From assembly GCA_015075325.1 (NCBI GenBank), contig JABTUP010000025.1, positions 1 through 47,030 of the forward strand: 47,030 nucleotides of DNA, given 5' to 3'. The position numbers and the translations under genes are program-made. The notes beneath the pieces were generated by a model. That model had not been told where the DNA came from and did not search any database. It saw only the letters and a program-made list of their open reading frames with translations. The stretch is from Flavobacteriales bacterium (GTDB taxonomy: Bacteria; Bacteroidota; Bacteroidia; Flavobacteriales_E; Vicingaceae). This document shows, piece after piece, positions 25,652-36,193 of this stretch (position 1 is the first letter of the stretch; each line of letters opens with the position of its first letter).

Positions 25652-27346
25652 ATGAGTATCCAATTATCAGAACAAGAAGTTGTTCGTAGAGAATCGCTAG
25701 CAAAATTAAGAGCCTTAGGCATTAATCCTTATCCAGCAGAATTGTTTCCTGTAACTGCATTAACTAGTGATGTGAAGCAAAATTTTGTGGAAGGAAAAGA
25801 AGTAGTGTTGGCAGGAAGAATGATGAGCCAACGAATTATGGGTAAAGCCTCATTTGCTGAGTTGAAAGATTCTGCTGGTCGTTTACAAGTGTACATCAAC
25901 CGAGACGAATTGTGCCCGGGAGAAGATAAAACCTTGTACAACGAAGTGTTTAAAAAATTACTCGATATAGGCGATTTTATTGGCGTTAAAGGTACGTTGT
26001 TTACTACTCAAGTGGGAGAACAATCGTTAAAAGTAAAAGAACTTACGGTGTTGAGTAAATCGTTACGCCCATTGCCTATCGTTAAAACCGATGAAGATGG
26101 AAAAGTACACGATGCATTTACCGACCCAGAGTTGAGATACCGTCAACGATATGTCGATTTAGTAGTAAACGACCACGTTAAAGATGTTTTTATTACTCGC
26201 TCAAAAGTAATGAGCACCATGCGCGAATTTTTTAATTCAAAAGGCTATTTAGAAGTAGAAACACCCATTTTACAGCCAATACCTGGAGGAGCTTCTGCTC
26301 GTCCGTTTATTACCCACCACAATGCCTTGGATATGCCATTGTACTTGCGAATTGCCAACGAATTGTATTTAAAACGATTGATAGTTGGTGGTTTTGATGG
26401 GGTTTATGAATTTGCTAAAGATTTTAGAAACGAAGGAATGGACAGAACCCACAACCCAGAATTTACGGTAATGGAAATTTATGTTTCGTACAAAGACTAC
26501 AACTGGATGATGGATTTTACCGAAGAAATGATTGAAAAAGTGGCGATGGCTGTTCACGGTAAACCCGAATGTATAGTGGGCGATAATACCATTAGCTTTG
26601 CTCGTCCGTTTAAACGAATTTCAATGACCGATGCCATAAAAGAGCACACTGGTTTTGATATTTCTGGAAAATCCGAAAAGGAATTGTTTGACTGGTGCAA
26701 AGCCAACGGAATTGACGTAGATGAATCGATGGGTAAAGGAAAATTGATTGATGAAATTTTTGGCGAAAAATGCGAGAAAAACTACATACAACCTACATTT
26801 ATTACCGACTATCCAAAAGAAATGTCGCCATTGTGTAAAGAACACCGTTCAAACCCAGAATTAACCGAGCGTTTTGAGTTAATGGTAAACGGAAAAGAAA
26901 TTGCCAATGCGTATTCTGAACTAAACGACCCAATCGACCAACGCGAGCGTTTTGAAGAACAACTTAAACTTTCGGAAAAAGGTGATGATGAAGCCATGTT
27001 TATCGACCAAGATTTTTTACGTGCTTTAGAGTATGGTATGCCGCCAACTTCGGGTATGGGAATTGGAATTGACCGTTTGGTAATGTTAATGACCAACCAA
27101 AGTTCTATCCAAGAAGTGTTGTTTTTCCCTCAAATGAAATTGGAGAAAAAAGCAGTAGAACTAACCGATGCCGAAAAATCTATTTTAGAAGTGTTAAAAG
27201 CTACCAACAGCATGGAATTAAATGCTCTAAAAAATACAGTGGGTTTAAGCGGAAAACAATGGGATGCAGGCATGAAAGGATTAAGCAAACACGGTATGAT
27301 AAAAGTAGAAGTAAATGGCGATACCAAAACCTGTGTATTAAAGTAG
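25652..27346 (+). CDS. lysS: Lysyl-tRNA synthetase (class II)
   Basis: This 564-residue enzyme charges tRNA-Lys. The N-terminal OB-fold anticodon domain has [21 protein letters not shown]. Class II motif 1 lies around [13 protein letters not shown], motif 2 is [20 protein letters not shown], and motif 3 is [15 protein letters not shown]. The C terminus extends ~65 residues beyond the catalytic core (from [20 protein letters not shown]) as a small winged-helix-like tail, an extension often seen in Bacteroidota. It is a core gene preceded by its own promoter. Confidence 0.95.
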   Translation: MSIQLSEQEVVRRESLAKLRALGINPYPAELFPVTALTSDVKQNFVEGKEVVLAGRMMSQRIMGKASFAELKDSAGRLQVYINRDELCPGEDKTLYNEVFKKLLDIGDFIGVKGTLFTTQVGEQSLKVKELTVLSKSLRPLPIVKTDEDGKVHDAFTDPELRYRQRYVDLVVNDHVKDVFITRSKVMSTMREFFNSKGYLEVETPILQPIPGGASARPFITHHNALDMPLYLRIANELYLKRLIVGGFDGVYEFAKDFRNEGMDRTHNPEFTVMEIYVSYKDYNWMMDFTEEMIEKVAMAVHGKPECIVGDNTISFARPFKRISMTDAIKEHTGFDISGKSEKELFDWCKANGIDVDESMGKGKLIDEIFGEKCEKNYIQPTFITDYPKEMSPLCKEHRSNPELTERFELMVNGKEIANAYSELNDPIDQRERFEEQLKLSEKGDDEAMFIDQDFLRALEYGMPPTSGMGIGIDRLVMLMTNQSSIQEVLFFPQMKLEKKAVELTDAEKSILEVLKATNSMELNALKNTVGLSGKQWDAGMKGLSKHGMIKVEVNGDTKTCVLK

Positions 27347-27359
27347 AAAATTGGCAGGA

Positions 27360-27433
27360 AATAGAAGACGGAAGACGGAAGTGATTTTTCTTCCAATCTT
27401 GGTCTTCGGACTTCCAACCTCGGACTTCCAACT
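27360..27433. repeat. Low-complexity GAAGACGGAAG/ACTTCCAAC intergenic repeat
   Basis: GAAGACGGAAGACGGAAGT on the left faces two direct copies of CGGACTTCCAAC-like words on the right, so the halves are partly complementary. It lies between lysS and gpsA. Similar word-like strings (GAAGTGGG, three copies) occur at about 10240-10280. Confidence 0.5.
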
Positions 27434-27448
27434 TATGAATACAATACT

Positions 27449-27456
27449 TACATTTG
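27449..27456 (+). promoter_or_regulatory. -7 box (TAnnTTTG) just before gpsA
   Basis: TACATTTG ends only 4 bases before the gpsA ATG. If used, transcription would start at or beside the start codon, giving a leaderless mRNA. No good -33 element is visible, and read-through from lysS is the alternative. Confidence 0.45.
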
Positions 27457-27460
27457 CCCT

Positions 27461-28456
27461 ATGGAAAACAAACAAATAGCCGTTTTAGGTGGTGGTAGCT
27501 GGGCTACAGCCATTGTAAAAATATTAACCGAAACCGTTGATAAAGTAAACTGGTGGATGAGAGATGAAGAGTGTATTGCTCACATCAAAAAATTTCATCA
27601 CAACCCTAAGTATATTCAAGCTATTGAGTTTGATGTAAATAAACTGAATTTGAGTTCTGATTTACAAAAAACTATTGACAATTCAGATATGATTATTGTG
27701 GCTGTTCCTTCAGCATTTTTAGCTAAAGCTTTTGATGATGCCAACCTTAAAGGAACAGAAAACAAAATTATAATTTCAGCAGTTAAAGGAGTTGTGCCTG
27801 AATACAATCAAATTCCTGCCGAATATTTCCACCTTAAATTTAAGGTGCCTTACAACCGTATCGGAATGATTGCAGGACCTTGTCATGCAGAAGAAGTTGC
27901 TATGGAACGGTTATCGTACCTAACCATTGCATGCCAAGACCAAGTTATAGCTCAAACGCTTGCTGATGCTATGTCGTGCCGATACATCAACACTTCTACT
28001 TCTGACGATTTGTTTGGAACAGAATTATCGGCCATTCTTAAAAACGTATATTCTGTTGCTAGCGGTATTTGCAACGGTTTAGGTTATGGCGACAACTTTC
28101 AGGCAGTACTTATTGCTAGTTCTATCAGAGAAACCGAGCGTTTTATTAGTGCCATACACGAAATTCATCGCGATGTAAAATCATCAGCATATTTGGGCGA
28201 TTTATTAGTGACTGCTTACTCGCAATTTTCGCGAAACAGAAACTTTGGAAGCATGGTGGGAAGAGGTTATTCTGTAAAATCGGCACAAATAGAAATGAAC
28301 ATGGTTGCTGAAGGTTACTACGCTGCAAAAGGTATTTACGAAATCAACAAAAAATACAAAGTAAACATGCCCATTGCTGATGCAGTTTACCACATTTTGT
28401 ATGAGAAAATCTCACCCTTGATGGAGATGAAAATTTTAACGGGAAAGCTTTCTTAA
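27461..28456 (+). CDS. gpsA: NAD(P)H-dependent glycerol-3-phosphate dehydrogenase
   Basis: This 331-residue enzyme reduces dihydroxyacetone phosphate to glycerol-3-phosphate for phospholipids. It has the Rossmann start IAVLGGGSWATAIVKIL (the usual GxGxxG/A appears as GGGSWA). VAVPSAFL, ISAVKGV, GPCHAEEVA, LKNVYSVASGICNGLGYGDN with the catalytic Lys, and LGDLLVTAYSQFSRNRNFG follow. Length and motif order are normal. The gap from lysS is 114 bp and contains the intergenic repeat. Confidence 0.93.
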   Translation: MENKQIAVLGGGSWATAIVKILTETVDKVNWWMRDEECIAHIKKFHHNPKYIQAIEFDVNKLNLSSDLQKTIDNSDMIIVAVPSAFLAKAFDDANLKGTENKIIISAVKGVVPEYNQIPAEYFHLKFKVPYNRIGMIAGPCHAEEVAMERLSYLTIACQDQVIAQTLADAMSCRYINTSTSDDLFGTELSAILKNVYSVASGICNGLGYGDNFQAVLIASSIRETERFISAIHEIHRDVKSSAYLGDLLVTAYSQFSRNRNFGSMVGRGYSVKSAQIEMNMVAEGYYAAKGIYEINKKYKVNMPIADAVYHILYEKISPLMEMKILTGKLS

Positions 28457-28535
28457 TAGGCATACACAACCTTTACGGATAGATTTCGTCTCATTACAAA
28501 AAAAATCTTACTTTAGTAGGTTATAAATCAAGTAA

Positions 28536-31500
28536 TTGAGGTTAATAATTTACATATTTTCGTTTTTGTTGCTACAAAATGCTGTTGCACAACATGCTCA
28601 CGTTGAGTTTAAAGAAAACAAAGGGCAGTGGGAAAACAATGTGCTTTTTAAAGCAAAATTGCCTGGCGGACAACTCTATTTAGAACAAAATAAATTGACG
28701 TATCAATTTTACAACGAAAATGATATTGTGCGAATTGGCGATTTACACCACGGCTGGATTAAAAACCCTCAAGCATCCGATTCTATTATAAACTTGCATG
28801 CCTTTGAAGTGCAATTTTTAAATGCACAAATTCCGTTTACCAGAGCTCAACACCCTTGTGCCGATTACGAAAACTACTTTATTGGCAACGATTCCACCAA
28901 ATGGGCTAGCAATGTAAAAAAATACCAAGATGTTACGTACCAAAATTTGTATCAAGGAATAGATTTAAAACTCTATTCTGCCAACGATAATGGTTTCAAA
29001 TACGATTTTATTGTTGCCCCAAATGCCGATGCAAATCAAATACAATTGCAATACAATGGGCAAAACAACCTTTCAATAAACAAAGAAGGTCAACTTATGG
29101 TTACCACTTCTGTAAACACCTTGGTTGAGCAAAAACCGTATGCCTATCAACTCATCAACGGAAAAGAAAAAGAAGTAAAATGCAACTTTAAATTAGAGGG
29201 CAACACCTTGAGTTTCGATTTTCCGAAAGGCTACAACAAATCATTACCGTTAATTATCGACCCAGCATTAATTTTTGCCTCTTACTCTGGCTCAACCATC
29301 GATAATTGGGGCTTTACTTCTACCTTTGACCAAGCTGGTAGCTTATACGGCGGTGGTGTTGCTTTTGGTTTAGGATACCCAACTACTCTTGGGGCTTTTC
29401 AAATAACTTACAACGGTGGATATACAGATGTAAGTATTACTAAATTTAACAAATTTGGTACGGATTTAATTTATTCAACTTATATAGGTGGTTCTAGCAG
29501 AGACAATCCTCATAGTTTAATAGTAAACCACAACAACGAATTAGTTGTTTTTGGAACAACACAATCTATAAATTTCCCAACCACTTCAAGTTACGATTTC
29601 ACACCCAATGGTGGTTATGATATTTTTGTTGCAAAATTTGGAGTAAACGGAAATGTGCTGTTAGGCTCCACTTACGTTGGAGGAACATCCGATGATGGTA
29701 TGAATTATGGTAATCCATTAAAATACAATTATGCTGACGAATACAGAGGAGAAGTTGTTGTTGATGCAAATAATTACGTGTATGTGGCTAGTACAACTCG
29801 TTCAACAGATTTTCCAACTACAACAGGAGTAATAAATCCAACATTTATTGCAGGTGATTTAGGACAAAATGCTTGTGTTTTTAAACTTTCACCCGATTTA
29901 ACGAATTTAGAATGGAGCACTTATTTTGGTGGTTCAATGGACGATGCTGCTTACTCGCTCCAGTTTGATGAATTAGGCAACCTTCTTTTTACAGGGGGAA
30001 CCAAAAGCCCTGATTTACCCGTTTCTGCAACAGCATTTAAAACCACTTTAGGAGGGATTATGGATGGTTACATTACCAAAATTACACCCGATGCCTCTAC
30101 CATCTTAGCTTGCACTTATGTTGGAACAGATTCTCTCGACCAAACTTTTTTCGTACAGTTAGATACAGCAAACAATGTGTATGTTTTAGGGCAAACCGAA
30201 GGTGTTTATCCAATTACTCCCATTGGAGTTCATGCAGATAGTAACAGTGGACAATTTTTACATAAACTAACACCAAATTTAGATAGTACCGTTTTTTCTA
30301 CCGTTTTTGGAACTGGCTCTGGACATGTTGATATTGCTCCTTCGGCATTTTTAGTTAATGAGTGTAACTATATTTTAGTTTCTGGTTGGGGAGGAAGTTT
30401 AAATGTAGCGTATGGTTTGGCAGATTATAGCACTACGAATGGTTTGCCAGTAACATCAAATGCCGACCAAAGTACAACCGATGGGCAAGATTATTACTTA
30501 ACCATGTTTGGCGAAAATGCAAGTGAACTGATTTATGCAACATATTTTGGCGGACATAGCAGTAGAGATCACGTTGATGGAGGTACCAGTCGATTTGATA
30601 AAAGAGGAATAGTTTATCAGGCAGTTTGTGCTTCCTGTGGAGGTGTGAATACCAATGATTTTCCTACTACTCCAGGAGCATGGTCGAATACCGACAACAG
30701 TACCAATTGCAACATGGGTGTTTTTAAAATGGATTTAACTCGTTTTAAAGCTCTCGCTAGCGTTTATACCACTCCAAATTATTGTGTTGGAGAAACCGTT
30801 CATTTTCAGAATTTAAGTACTGGCGGAATATCGTTTCTTTGGGATTTTGGAGATGGCAATACCTCAACAGCTTTTGAACCTTATCATGTTTTCGATACCG
30901 CAGGTACTTATCATGTCAGCTTGGTAATTACTGATTCTGTAACTTGTATTTTATCCGATACCGATTATGTTGATATTTTTGTATCGCCTTTACCAGCATT
31001 TAATCACCAACAAGTTCCTGGTTTTTGTTTAGGTGATAGTATTCAATTAGAAATAACTGGAGCCGATTCTATTTATTGGTTAACAACCAATTACATTTCC
31101 GATACTACTGTATCTAATCCAATCGTTTTTCCTCCAAATACAATGAATTATAGTGTTCAGGTTTCTAGCTTATGCGGCATCGATACCCTAACCACTCTTG
31201 TAGAAGTATATCAACCATTTTTTTCGGTAATGCCAGACGATACCATTTGTAGGGGCGATAGCATTGAACTTGCCGCTTATGGAGGAAAAGGATATTTGTG
31301 GTCGCCTTCTTTTTCACTAAACCAAACCGATATTCCAAATCCAATCGCATCTCCCGATACATCTACTACTTATTTTGTTGAAATTACTGATATAAATAAT
31401 TGTGTTTGGGATTCGTTGCTAACAATTTTTGTCGACACCTTACTCACTAATGTAGAAGCATCTGACGATGCAATCATTTGCTTGGGCGATTCCATTCCAA

Positions 31501-32393
31501 TTAGTGCAACAAAAGGCGATAATTACGCTTGGTTTCCTGCCGAAAGCGTTTCAGACCCTTTCGTTTCAAGTACTATGGCATTTCCTCTTACAACAACCAC
31601 TTTTGTAGTAAGTTCCAGGAACAGTTGTAGTGTTGCCTACGATTCGTTAACAGTAACTGTAAATTACGTTGATGCAGCGGTTAGCGGCAATTTAAAGGTT
31701 TGTGCTGGTGAGCAAGTTAATTTATATGCAACTGGTGGAGTTAGTTACTGGTGGGAACCATCTTCACTAACCACTAATCCAAACAGCTACACCATAGCTC
31801 CAATAATTTACGATTCAACCATTTTTACTGTTGATATTACCGCAGCAAATGGCTGTACAACACAAAAACAGGTTACAGTTAGTCTTTATCCCGATCCATA
31901 CATCAACCTTGATGAATCGCTTCATGCAGGTTCGGTCAATTCAACGGTAATAACTCCCGAAACAAACGGAATTACTTATCAATGGAATCCTGTAGAAGGC
32001 TTAAGTTGTTCCGACTGCCTCACGCCAACTGCTTTTGCTGGAGAAACAACAACCTATACATTTACCACTTGGAGTGAGTTTGGTTGTAAAAACTCAAAAG
32101 AAATAGTGGTAATGTTTAAAGGAATACTTTATATCCCCAATGCATTTACACCCAATGGCGATGGCGACAACGATATTTTTTATGCTCACGGAATAAACAT
32201 TAAAGAGTTTGAAATGATGATTTTTGACCGTTGGGGAGAAAAACTATTTACTTCTGATGATTTAGATAAAGGTTGGGATGGTTCGTACAACGGAAACCTT
32301 GCACAAACAGAAACTTATGTTTGGAAAATTATTTACAAAGATGTGTTAAATAATAGAGAAGAGCTGATAGGAACAGTAACGCTACTCCGGTAA
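28536..32393 (+). CDS. Large gliding-motility-associated protein (SBBP/PKD, T9SS type B)
   Basis: This 1285-residue protein uses a TTG start, chosen because it gives a full signal peptide (MRLIIYIFSFLLLQNAVAQ). Residues ~20-245 form the DUF7948-type N-terminal domain (FKENKGQWENNVLFKAKLPG). SBBP beta-propeller repeats occupy ~250-690 (YSTYIGGSSRDN, GSTYVGGTSDDG, WSTYFGGSMDDA, YATYFGGHSSRD). One clear PKD domain lies at ~750-810 (FLWDFGDGNTSTAFEPYHVF), followed by several Ig-like beta domains. The last ~90 residues are a type B sorting domain (IPNAFTPNGDGDNDIF, MIFDRWGEKLF, YVWKIIYKD). Surface location via the type IX system is expected. It overlaps the convergent glycosyltransferase gene by 12 bases. 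Confidence 0.9.
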   Translation: MRLIIYIFSFLLLQNAVAQHAHVEFKENKGQWENNVLFKAKLPGGQLYLEQNKLTYQFYNENDIVRIGDLHHGWIKNPQASDSIINLHAFEVQFLNAQIPFTRAQHPCADYENYFIGNDSTKWASNVKKYQDVTYQNLYQGIDLKLYSANDNGFKYDFIVAPNADANQIQLQYNGQNNLSINKEGQLMVTTSVNTLVEQKPYAYQLINGKEKEVKCNFKLEGNTLSFDFPKGYNKSLPLIIDPALIFASYSGSTIDNWGFTSTFDQAGSLYGGGVAFGLGYPTTLGAFQITYNGGYTDVSITKFNKFGTDLIYSTYIGGSSRDNPHSLIVNHNNELVVFGTTQSINFPTTSSYDFTPNGGYDIFVAKFGVNGNVLLGSTYVGGTSDDGMNYGNPLKYNYADEYRGEVVVDANNYVYVASTTRSTDFPTTTGVINPTFIAGDLGQNACVFKLSPDLTNLEWSTYFGGSMDDAAYSLQFDELGNLLFTGGTKSPDLPVSATAFKTTLGGIMDGYITKITPDASTILACTYVGTDSLDQTFFVQLDTANNVYVLGQTEGVYPITPIGVHADSNSGQFLHKLTPNLDSTVFSTVFGTGSGHVDIAPSAFLVNECNYILVSGWGGSLNVAYGLADYSTTNGLPVTSNADQSTTDGQDYYLTMFGENASELIYATYFGGHSSRDHVDGGTSRFDKRGIVYQAVCASCGGVNTNDFPTTPGAWSNTDNSTNCNMGVFKMDLTRFKALASVYTTPNYCVGETVHFQNLSTGGISFLWDFGDGNTSTAFEPYHVFDTAGTYHVSLVITDSVTCILSDTDYVDIFVSPLPAFNHQQVPGFCLGDSIQLEITGADSIYWLTTNYISDTTVSNPIVFPPNTMNYSVQVSSLCGIDTLTTLVEVYQPFFSVMPDDTICRGDSIELAAYGGKGYLWSPSFSLNQTDIPNPIASPDTSTTYFVEITDINNCVWDSLLTIFVDTLLTNVEASDDAIICLGDSIPISATKGDNYAWFPAESVSDPFVSSTMAFPLTTTTFVVSSRNSCSVAYDSLTVTVNYVDAAVSGNLKVCAGEQVNLYATGGVSYWWEPSSLTTNPNSYTIAPIIYDSTIFTVDITAANGCTTQKQVTVSLYPDPYINLDESLHAGSVNSTVITPETNGITYQWNPVEGLSCSDCLTPTAFAGETTTYTFTTWSEFGCKNSKEIVVMFKGILYIPNAFTPNGDGDNDIFYAHGINIKEFEMMIFDRWGEKLFTSDDLDKGWDGSYNGNLAQTETYVWKIIYKDVLNNREELIGTVTLLR

Positions 32394-33659
32394 TTTTCTA
32401 AAGTGGCTAATCCAATCCAACAAAAATAGCATTAGCAACAGCGAATATTCTACTGCCATAAACAAATGTTGATTTTCGAAATTGCCGTTTACTCCAATAA
32501 CATAATTTACAACCGCTATAAACGACCAAATAATGGCAAACGAATATTCTTGCACCAACACACTGAATAAAACAGCTAAAACAAAATAGTGTGGTTCAAT
32601 GGTGTTACTTAACAATGCAAAAGCAGCAAAACAAAACAACATTCCTTTAATGATAGACATCCAGTCGTTTACTCTAGAAATAGCAATACTAAAAATAGCT
32701 AAAAGTAGAAGTGTTGGAATAATAACAACGGTATTTCCGGCAAACCAATTCAACACATTGGTTAAACCAAACGTAACCGTATTATTTGAGAAACTGGCAA
32801 CAATATAGTTGGAAACCAAATGGGTATAAGTTGAATGAAAAAAGGGCAACCATCCCAAACCAAAAATAATGGCTAAAATAACCGTGAACACAATAAATTT
32901 GGCCGTTTTTAATTTTTTTAACAATACAGGAAACAATACCAAAGGAAAAAGGCTTATTGCCGACGACAAACCAAACAACACAGCACCACCCAACCATTTG
33001 TGATTAATAAATAAGAAAATAGAAATCAATAACAAACACAACATAATGCCAAAAAGATTAACATTTGCCGTTAAACCAATAATAACTAAAGGGTTTAAAG
33101 CATAAATTAATAATCCGCTATACGATAGTTTAAGGTGATTTAAAATTCGAATCAACAGTTTAATAATAACAAAATCGGCAATTATTATTGGAATACGCAA
33201 AAAAGCTAATCCCAAAATAGGATGGATTTCGTTAAAAAATGCAGCAGGGATGGTAAAAACATGAAGCAAAGGAGCAATAAATGTTGGCGTATTATCGGTT
33301 TGCAACACACTAAAACTGCCAACAAACCATTGAGGAGAAGTACTAAAAAAATCGCTTGGAGAATGGAGGTAAGGATTAATTCCATTTAAGAGCAGTTTTC
33401 CGTCCCATAAATAACGAATGTAATCGGTTGAAAAAACAGGAATAGCAGCCAAAAAACTTAATCGAAACAACATCGAAAACCAAAGCAAGGTATTTACTTC
33501 GTCTTTATCTTTTGTATAAAAAATAAAGTAAAAATAAAGAGCAAAACTTACTCCGAAAACCAAAGCAAGGGTTGCCATATTGAGTTCATGCATAAAATAA
33601 CCAGCATAAGCATAAACTAATACAAACAAAAACGCTAATAAATACTTAGCAATTGACAA
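32382..33659 (-). CDS. GT-C fold membrane glycosyltransferase (mannosyltransferase-like)
   Basis: This 425-residue protein has about ten or more hydrophobic segments. After the second or third helix it has DYIRYLWDGKLLLNGINPY, the acidic loop typical of GT-C enzymes that use polyprenyl-phosphate sugars, followed by LNPLVIIGLTANVN. These features fit the family related to polyprenol-phosphate mannosyltransferases (GT87-like). Donor and acceptor cannot be told. It might glycosylate surface proteins or lipids. The gene is single and its 3' end overlaps the large gliding protein gene. Confidence 0.7.
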   Translation of the reverse strand: MSIAKYLLAFLFVLVYAYAGYFMHELNMATLALVFGVSFALYFYFIFYTKDKDEVNTLLWFSMLFRLSFLAAIPVFSTDYIRYLWDGKLLLNGINPYLHSPSDFFSTSPQWFVGSFSVLQTDNTPTFIAPLLHVFTIPAAFFNEIHPILGLAFLRIPIIIADFVIIKLLIRILNHLKLSYSGLLIYALNPLVIIGLTANVNLFGIMLCLLLISIFLFINHKWLGGAVLFGLSSAISLFPLVLFPVLLKKLKTAKFIVFTVILAIIFGLGWLPFFHSTYTHLVSNYIVASFSNNTVTFGLTNVLNWFAGNTVVIIPTLLLLAIFSIAISRVNDWMSIIKGMLFCFAAFALLSNTIEPHYFVLAVLFSVLVQEYSFAIIWSFIAVVNYVIGVNGNFENQHLFMAVEYSLLLMLFLLDWISHFRKLPE

Positions 33660-33786
33660 TTGAAATGAGTTATTAAATTAATACTGTGAAATACCGTATT
33701 AAATCCTGAATTTTAATAAAGAAATAAAAAACATTATCAACATTCCTTTTAACAATGCAAAGTCATTATCACGTTGTTAAAACAAT

Positions 33787-34947
33787 TTAACTTATTCTAT
33801 TCAAAATTTCAGCAGCTTGCTCTAGCGTTTCTTGTTTTTTTGCAAAACAAAAACGAAGAATCTTTTCATCTACATTTTTATGGTAAAACACCGAAACAGG
33901 AATTGAGGCAATTTTAAATTCTTTGGTTAGACGAATAGCAAAATCAGTATCTTTTTCGTCGCTAATGTTGGCATAACTAAGCAACTGAAAATAAGTACCT
34001 TGCGATGGCAATACTTGAAACTTTGAATTTTTTATGCTGTTTACAAAAAAATCTCTTTTTTCTTGATAAAATGCACTTAACGACAAGTAATTGTTTTCGT
34101 TTTTTAAGTATTCTGTCAAAGCATATTGAATGGGCGTATTAACCGAAAAAACAATAAATTGATGAGCTTTTCTAAACTCTTTCATCAAATTTTTTGGAGC
34201 TAGGCAGTACCCCATTTTCCAACCCGTATTATGAAATGTTTTTCCAAAAGAAGCCACAATAAAAGAGCGTTCGGCCAAATGTGGAAACTTACAAGCACTT
34301 TGATGTTTTTGTTTATCGAAAATAATGTGTTCGTAAACCTCGTCGCTTAATACAACAATATCGGTATTCGATACAATTTTTTCTAACGACAACATATCAT
34401 TTTTACTCAAAATTTTACCTGTTGGGTTATGAGGAGTATTAATGATAATCATTTTGGTTCGTTGGTTAATCAGTTTTTTTACCAAGTTCCAATCAACACT
34501 ATAATCGGGAGCAAGCAACTGAATAAACACAACTTTTCCGCCATTTAATTCTACAGCAGGCTCATAACAATCGTAAGCAGGAGTAAAAATAATTACTTCA
34601 TCGCCTTCAGAAATGGTTGCAGCTATAGCAGTATAAATGGCTTGAGTTCCGCCAGCAGTAACGGTAATTTCTGTTTCGGGGTCGTAATCAACACTATACA
34701 AAAGTGCTACTTTTTTGGCAATTTCTTCTCGCAAAGCCATTAAGCCTGGCATTGGAGCATATTGGTTAAAGCCTTTTTGCATGGCTTCTGAAACCATTTT
34801 AATAAGTTCCTCGTCGCTTTTAAAATCAGGAAAACCTTGCGATAAATTAATCGCTTGGTGTTCGTTAGCTAATTGACTCATTACCGTAAAAATGGTAGTG
34901 CCCACTTGCGGAAGTTTCGATTTTATTACACTCGGATACGCTCTCAT
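33787..34947 (-). CDS. PLP-dependent methionine aminotransferase
   Basis: This 386-residue fold-type I aminotransferase resembles the YbdL/methionine aminotransferase family: INLSQGFPDF, FNQYAPMPGLMALREEIA, ITVTAGGTQAIYTA, then NTPHNPTGKIL, LSDEVYEHIIFD and the PLP lysine in SFGKTFHNTGWKMGYC. Length is normal. It would convert methionine or its keto analogue 2-oxo-4-methylthiobutanoate, completing methionine salvage. It lies next to metF on the same strand (67-bp gap), consistent with joint use in methionine metabolism. Confidence 0.87.
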   Translation of the reverse strand: MRAYPSVIKSKLPQVGTTIFTVMSQLANEHQAINLSQGFPDFKSDEELIKMVSEAMQKGFNQYAPMPGLMALREEIAKKVALLYSVDYDPETEITVTAGGTQAIYTAIAATISEGDEVIIFTPAYDCYEPAVELNGGKVVFIQLLAPDYSVDWNLVKKLINQRTKMIIINTPHNPTGKILSKNDMLSLEKIVSNTDIVVLSDEVYEHIIFDKQKHQSACKFPHLAERSFIVASFGKTFHNTGWKMGYCLAPKNLMKEFRKAHQFIVFSVNTPIQYALTEYLKNENNYLSLSAFYQEKRDFFVNSIKNSKFQVLPSQGTYFQLLSYANISDEKDTDFAIRLTKEFKIASIPVSVFYHKNVDEKILRFCFAKKQETLEQAAEILNRIS

Positions 34948-35014
34948 GCTAATTTTTTAAGGGCAGCAAATTTAACAAAATCAACGAATTCGCAGCGTAT
35001 AATTTTTTTATTGA

Positions 35015-35968
35015 TTAAAAAACCTGTTTAATAATTTCTCGGGTTGCAACCGATTTTCCCATGGTGTAATAGTGAATACAAGGCGAACCAAAAGCTAATA
35101 AATCTTTCGATTGTTGAATAGCCCATTCAATACCCACTTGTTTAACGGCATCGTCATTTTTACATTTTTCAATGGCATCAACCAATTCATCGGGCAAATC
35201 GATATGAAAAAATTTCGACAACGATACCAATTGGCTTTTGTTTGAAATGGGTTTTAACCCTGGAATGATAGGCACTTCAATGCCAATTGCTCTGCAACTT
35301 TCTACAAAATTTTTAAATTTTTGGTTGTCGTAAAACAATTGAGTTATAATGTATTCGGCACCAGCATCAACCTTTGCTTTTAGGTGTTTTAAGTCGGTTT
35401 TTTGGTTTGGCGATTCAAAATGTTTTTCGGGATAACCAGCCACACCAATACAAAAATTGGTTGGATTAGCATTTTGCAAATCCTCATCGAAATAAATGCC
35501 TTTGTTTAGTCCAACAATTTGTTTAACCAAATCAACAGCATAAGCGTGTCCGCCTTCTTCTTGTACAAAGGTCGATTCGGTTTTAATTGGGTCGCCACGC
35601 AAAGCCAACACATTATCTACCCCCAAAAAGTTGAGGTCGATAAGGGCGTTTTCGGTTTCTTCTTTAGTAAAACCACCGCAAATAATGTGCGGAATGGCAT
35701 CTACCTGATATTTATTCATGATGGCAGCACAAATGCCAACCGTTCCTGGTCGTTTTTTTATGGCAATTTTTTCTAAAAATCCCTTTTCTCTTTTTTTGTA
35801 AACAAACTCTTCGCGGTGGTAAGTAACATTAATAAACGATGGTTTAAATTCCATTAAAGGGTCGATGCTATCGTAAATAGATTGAATGCTTTTACCTTTT
35901 AGTGGAGGTAAAATTTCGAATGAAATTAGCGGTTTTTTGGCGTTTTTTAGGTGTTCTGTTACTTTCAT
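35015..35968 (-). CDS. metF: Methylenetetrahydrofolate reductase
   Basis: This 317-residue flavoprotein reduces 5,10-methylene-THF to 5-methyl-THF for methionine synthesis. It shows LISFEILPPLKG near the start (catalytic Glu in the FE motif), INVTYHREE, VDNVLALRGDP, HAYAVDLVKQI, ITQLFYDNQKF and VPIIPGLKPIS. The length fits the family. It has its own strong promoter (36018-36047) and probably continues into the methionine aminotransferase gene. Confidence 0.93.
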   Translation of the reverse strand: MKVTEHLKNAKKPLISFEILPPLKGKSIQSIYDSIDPLMEFKPSFINVTYHREEFVYKKREKGFLEKIAIKKRPGTVGICAAIMNKYQVDAIPHIICGGFTKEETENALIDLNFLGVDNVLALRGDPIKTESTFVQEEGGHAYAVDLVKQIVGLNKGIYFDEDLQNANPTNFCIGVAGYPEKHFESPNQKTDLKHLKAKVDAGAEYIITQLFYDNQKFKNFVESCRAIGIEVPIIPGLKPISNKSQLVSLSKFFHIDLPDELVDAIEKCKNDDAVKQVGIEWAIQQSKDLLAFGSPCIHYYTMGKSVATREIIKQVF

Positions 35969-36017
35969 TTAAAAGGTTTTGAAGCTAAAATAGTTTTAAC
36001 TGTAAAATTTAATTCGG

Positions 36018-36047
36018 CAAATGTACCAATTCAACCCAATACACAAA
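36018..36047 (-). promoter_or_regulatory. metF promoter with -33 and -7 boxes
   Basis: On the minus strand TTTG (36047-36044), an 18-base spacer and TACATTTG (36025-36018) match the Bacteroidota consensus TTTG-N(~19)-TAnnTTTG. It is 49 bases before the metF ATG and is the best promoter in the window. Confidence 0.75.
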
Positions 36048-36155
36048 ATAAAATTTTACTGTAAAATAAAAACAATAAAATTTAACCCCACGTAAGCACC
36101 AAAAGTGCACAAAACATTAAACCTCCTTTTTTGATGATTTATAAGTTAATTTTAA

Positions 36156-36163
36156 TACATTTG
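36156..36163 (+). promoter_or_regulatory. Possible -7 box ahead of the AraC cassette
   Basis: TACATTTG lies 113 bases before the AraC start, with TTTTTTTG ending at 36133 as a loosely spaced -33 element (22 bases). It would drive the plus-strand cassette genes from outside the first palindromic site, as a cassette-array promoter would. Confidence 0.45.
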
Positions 36164-36193
36164 AATTAGGCAACAAAAACGAAATAGAGTTTC

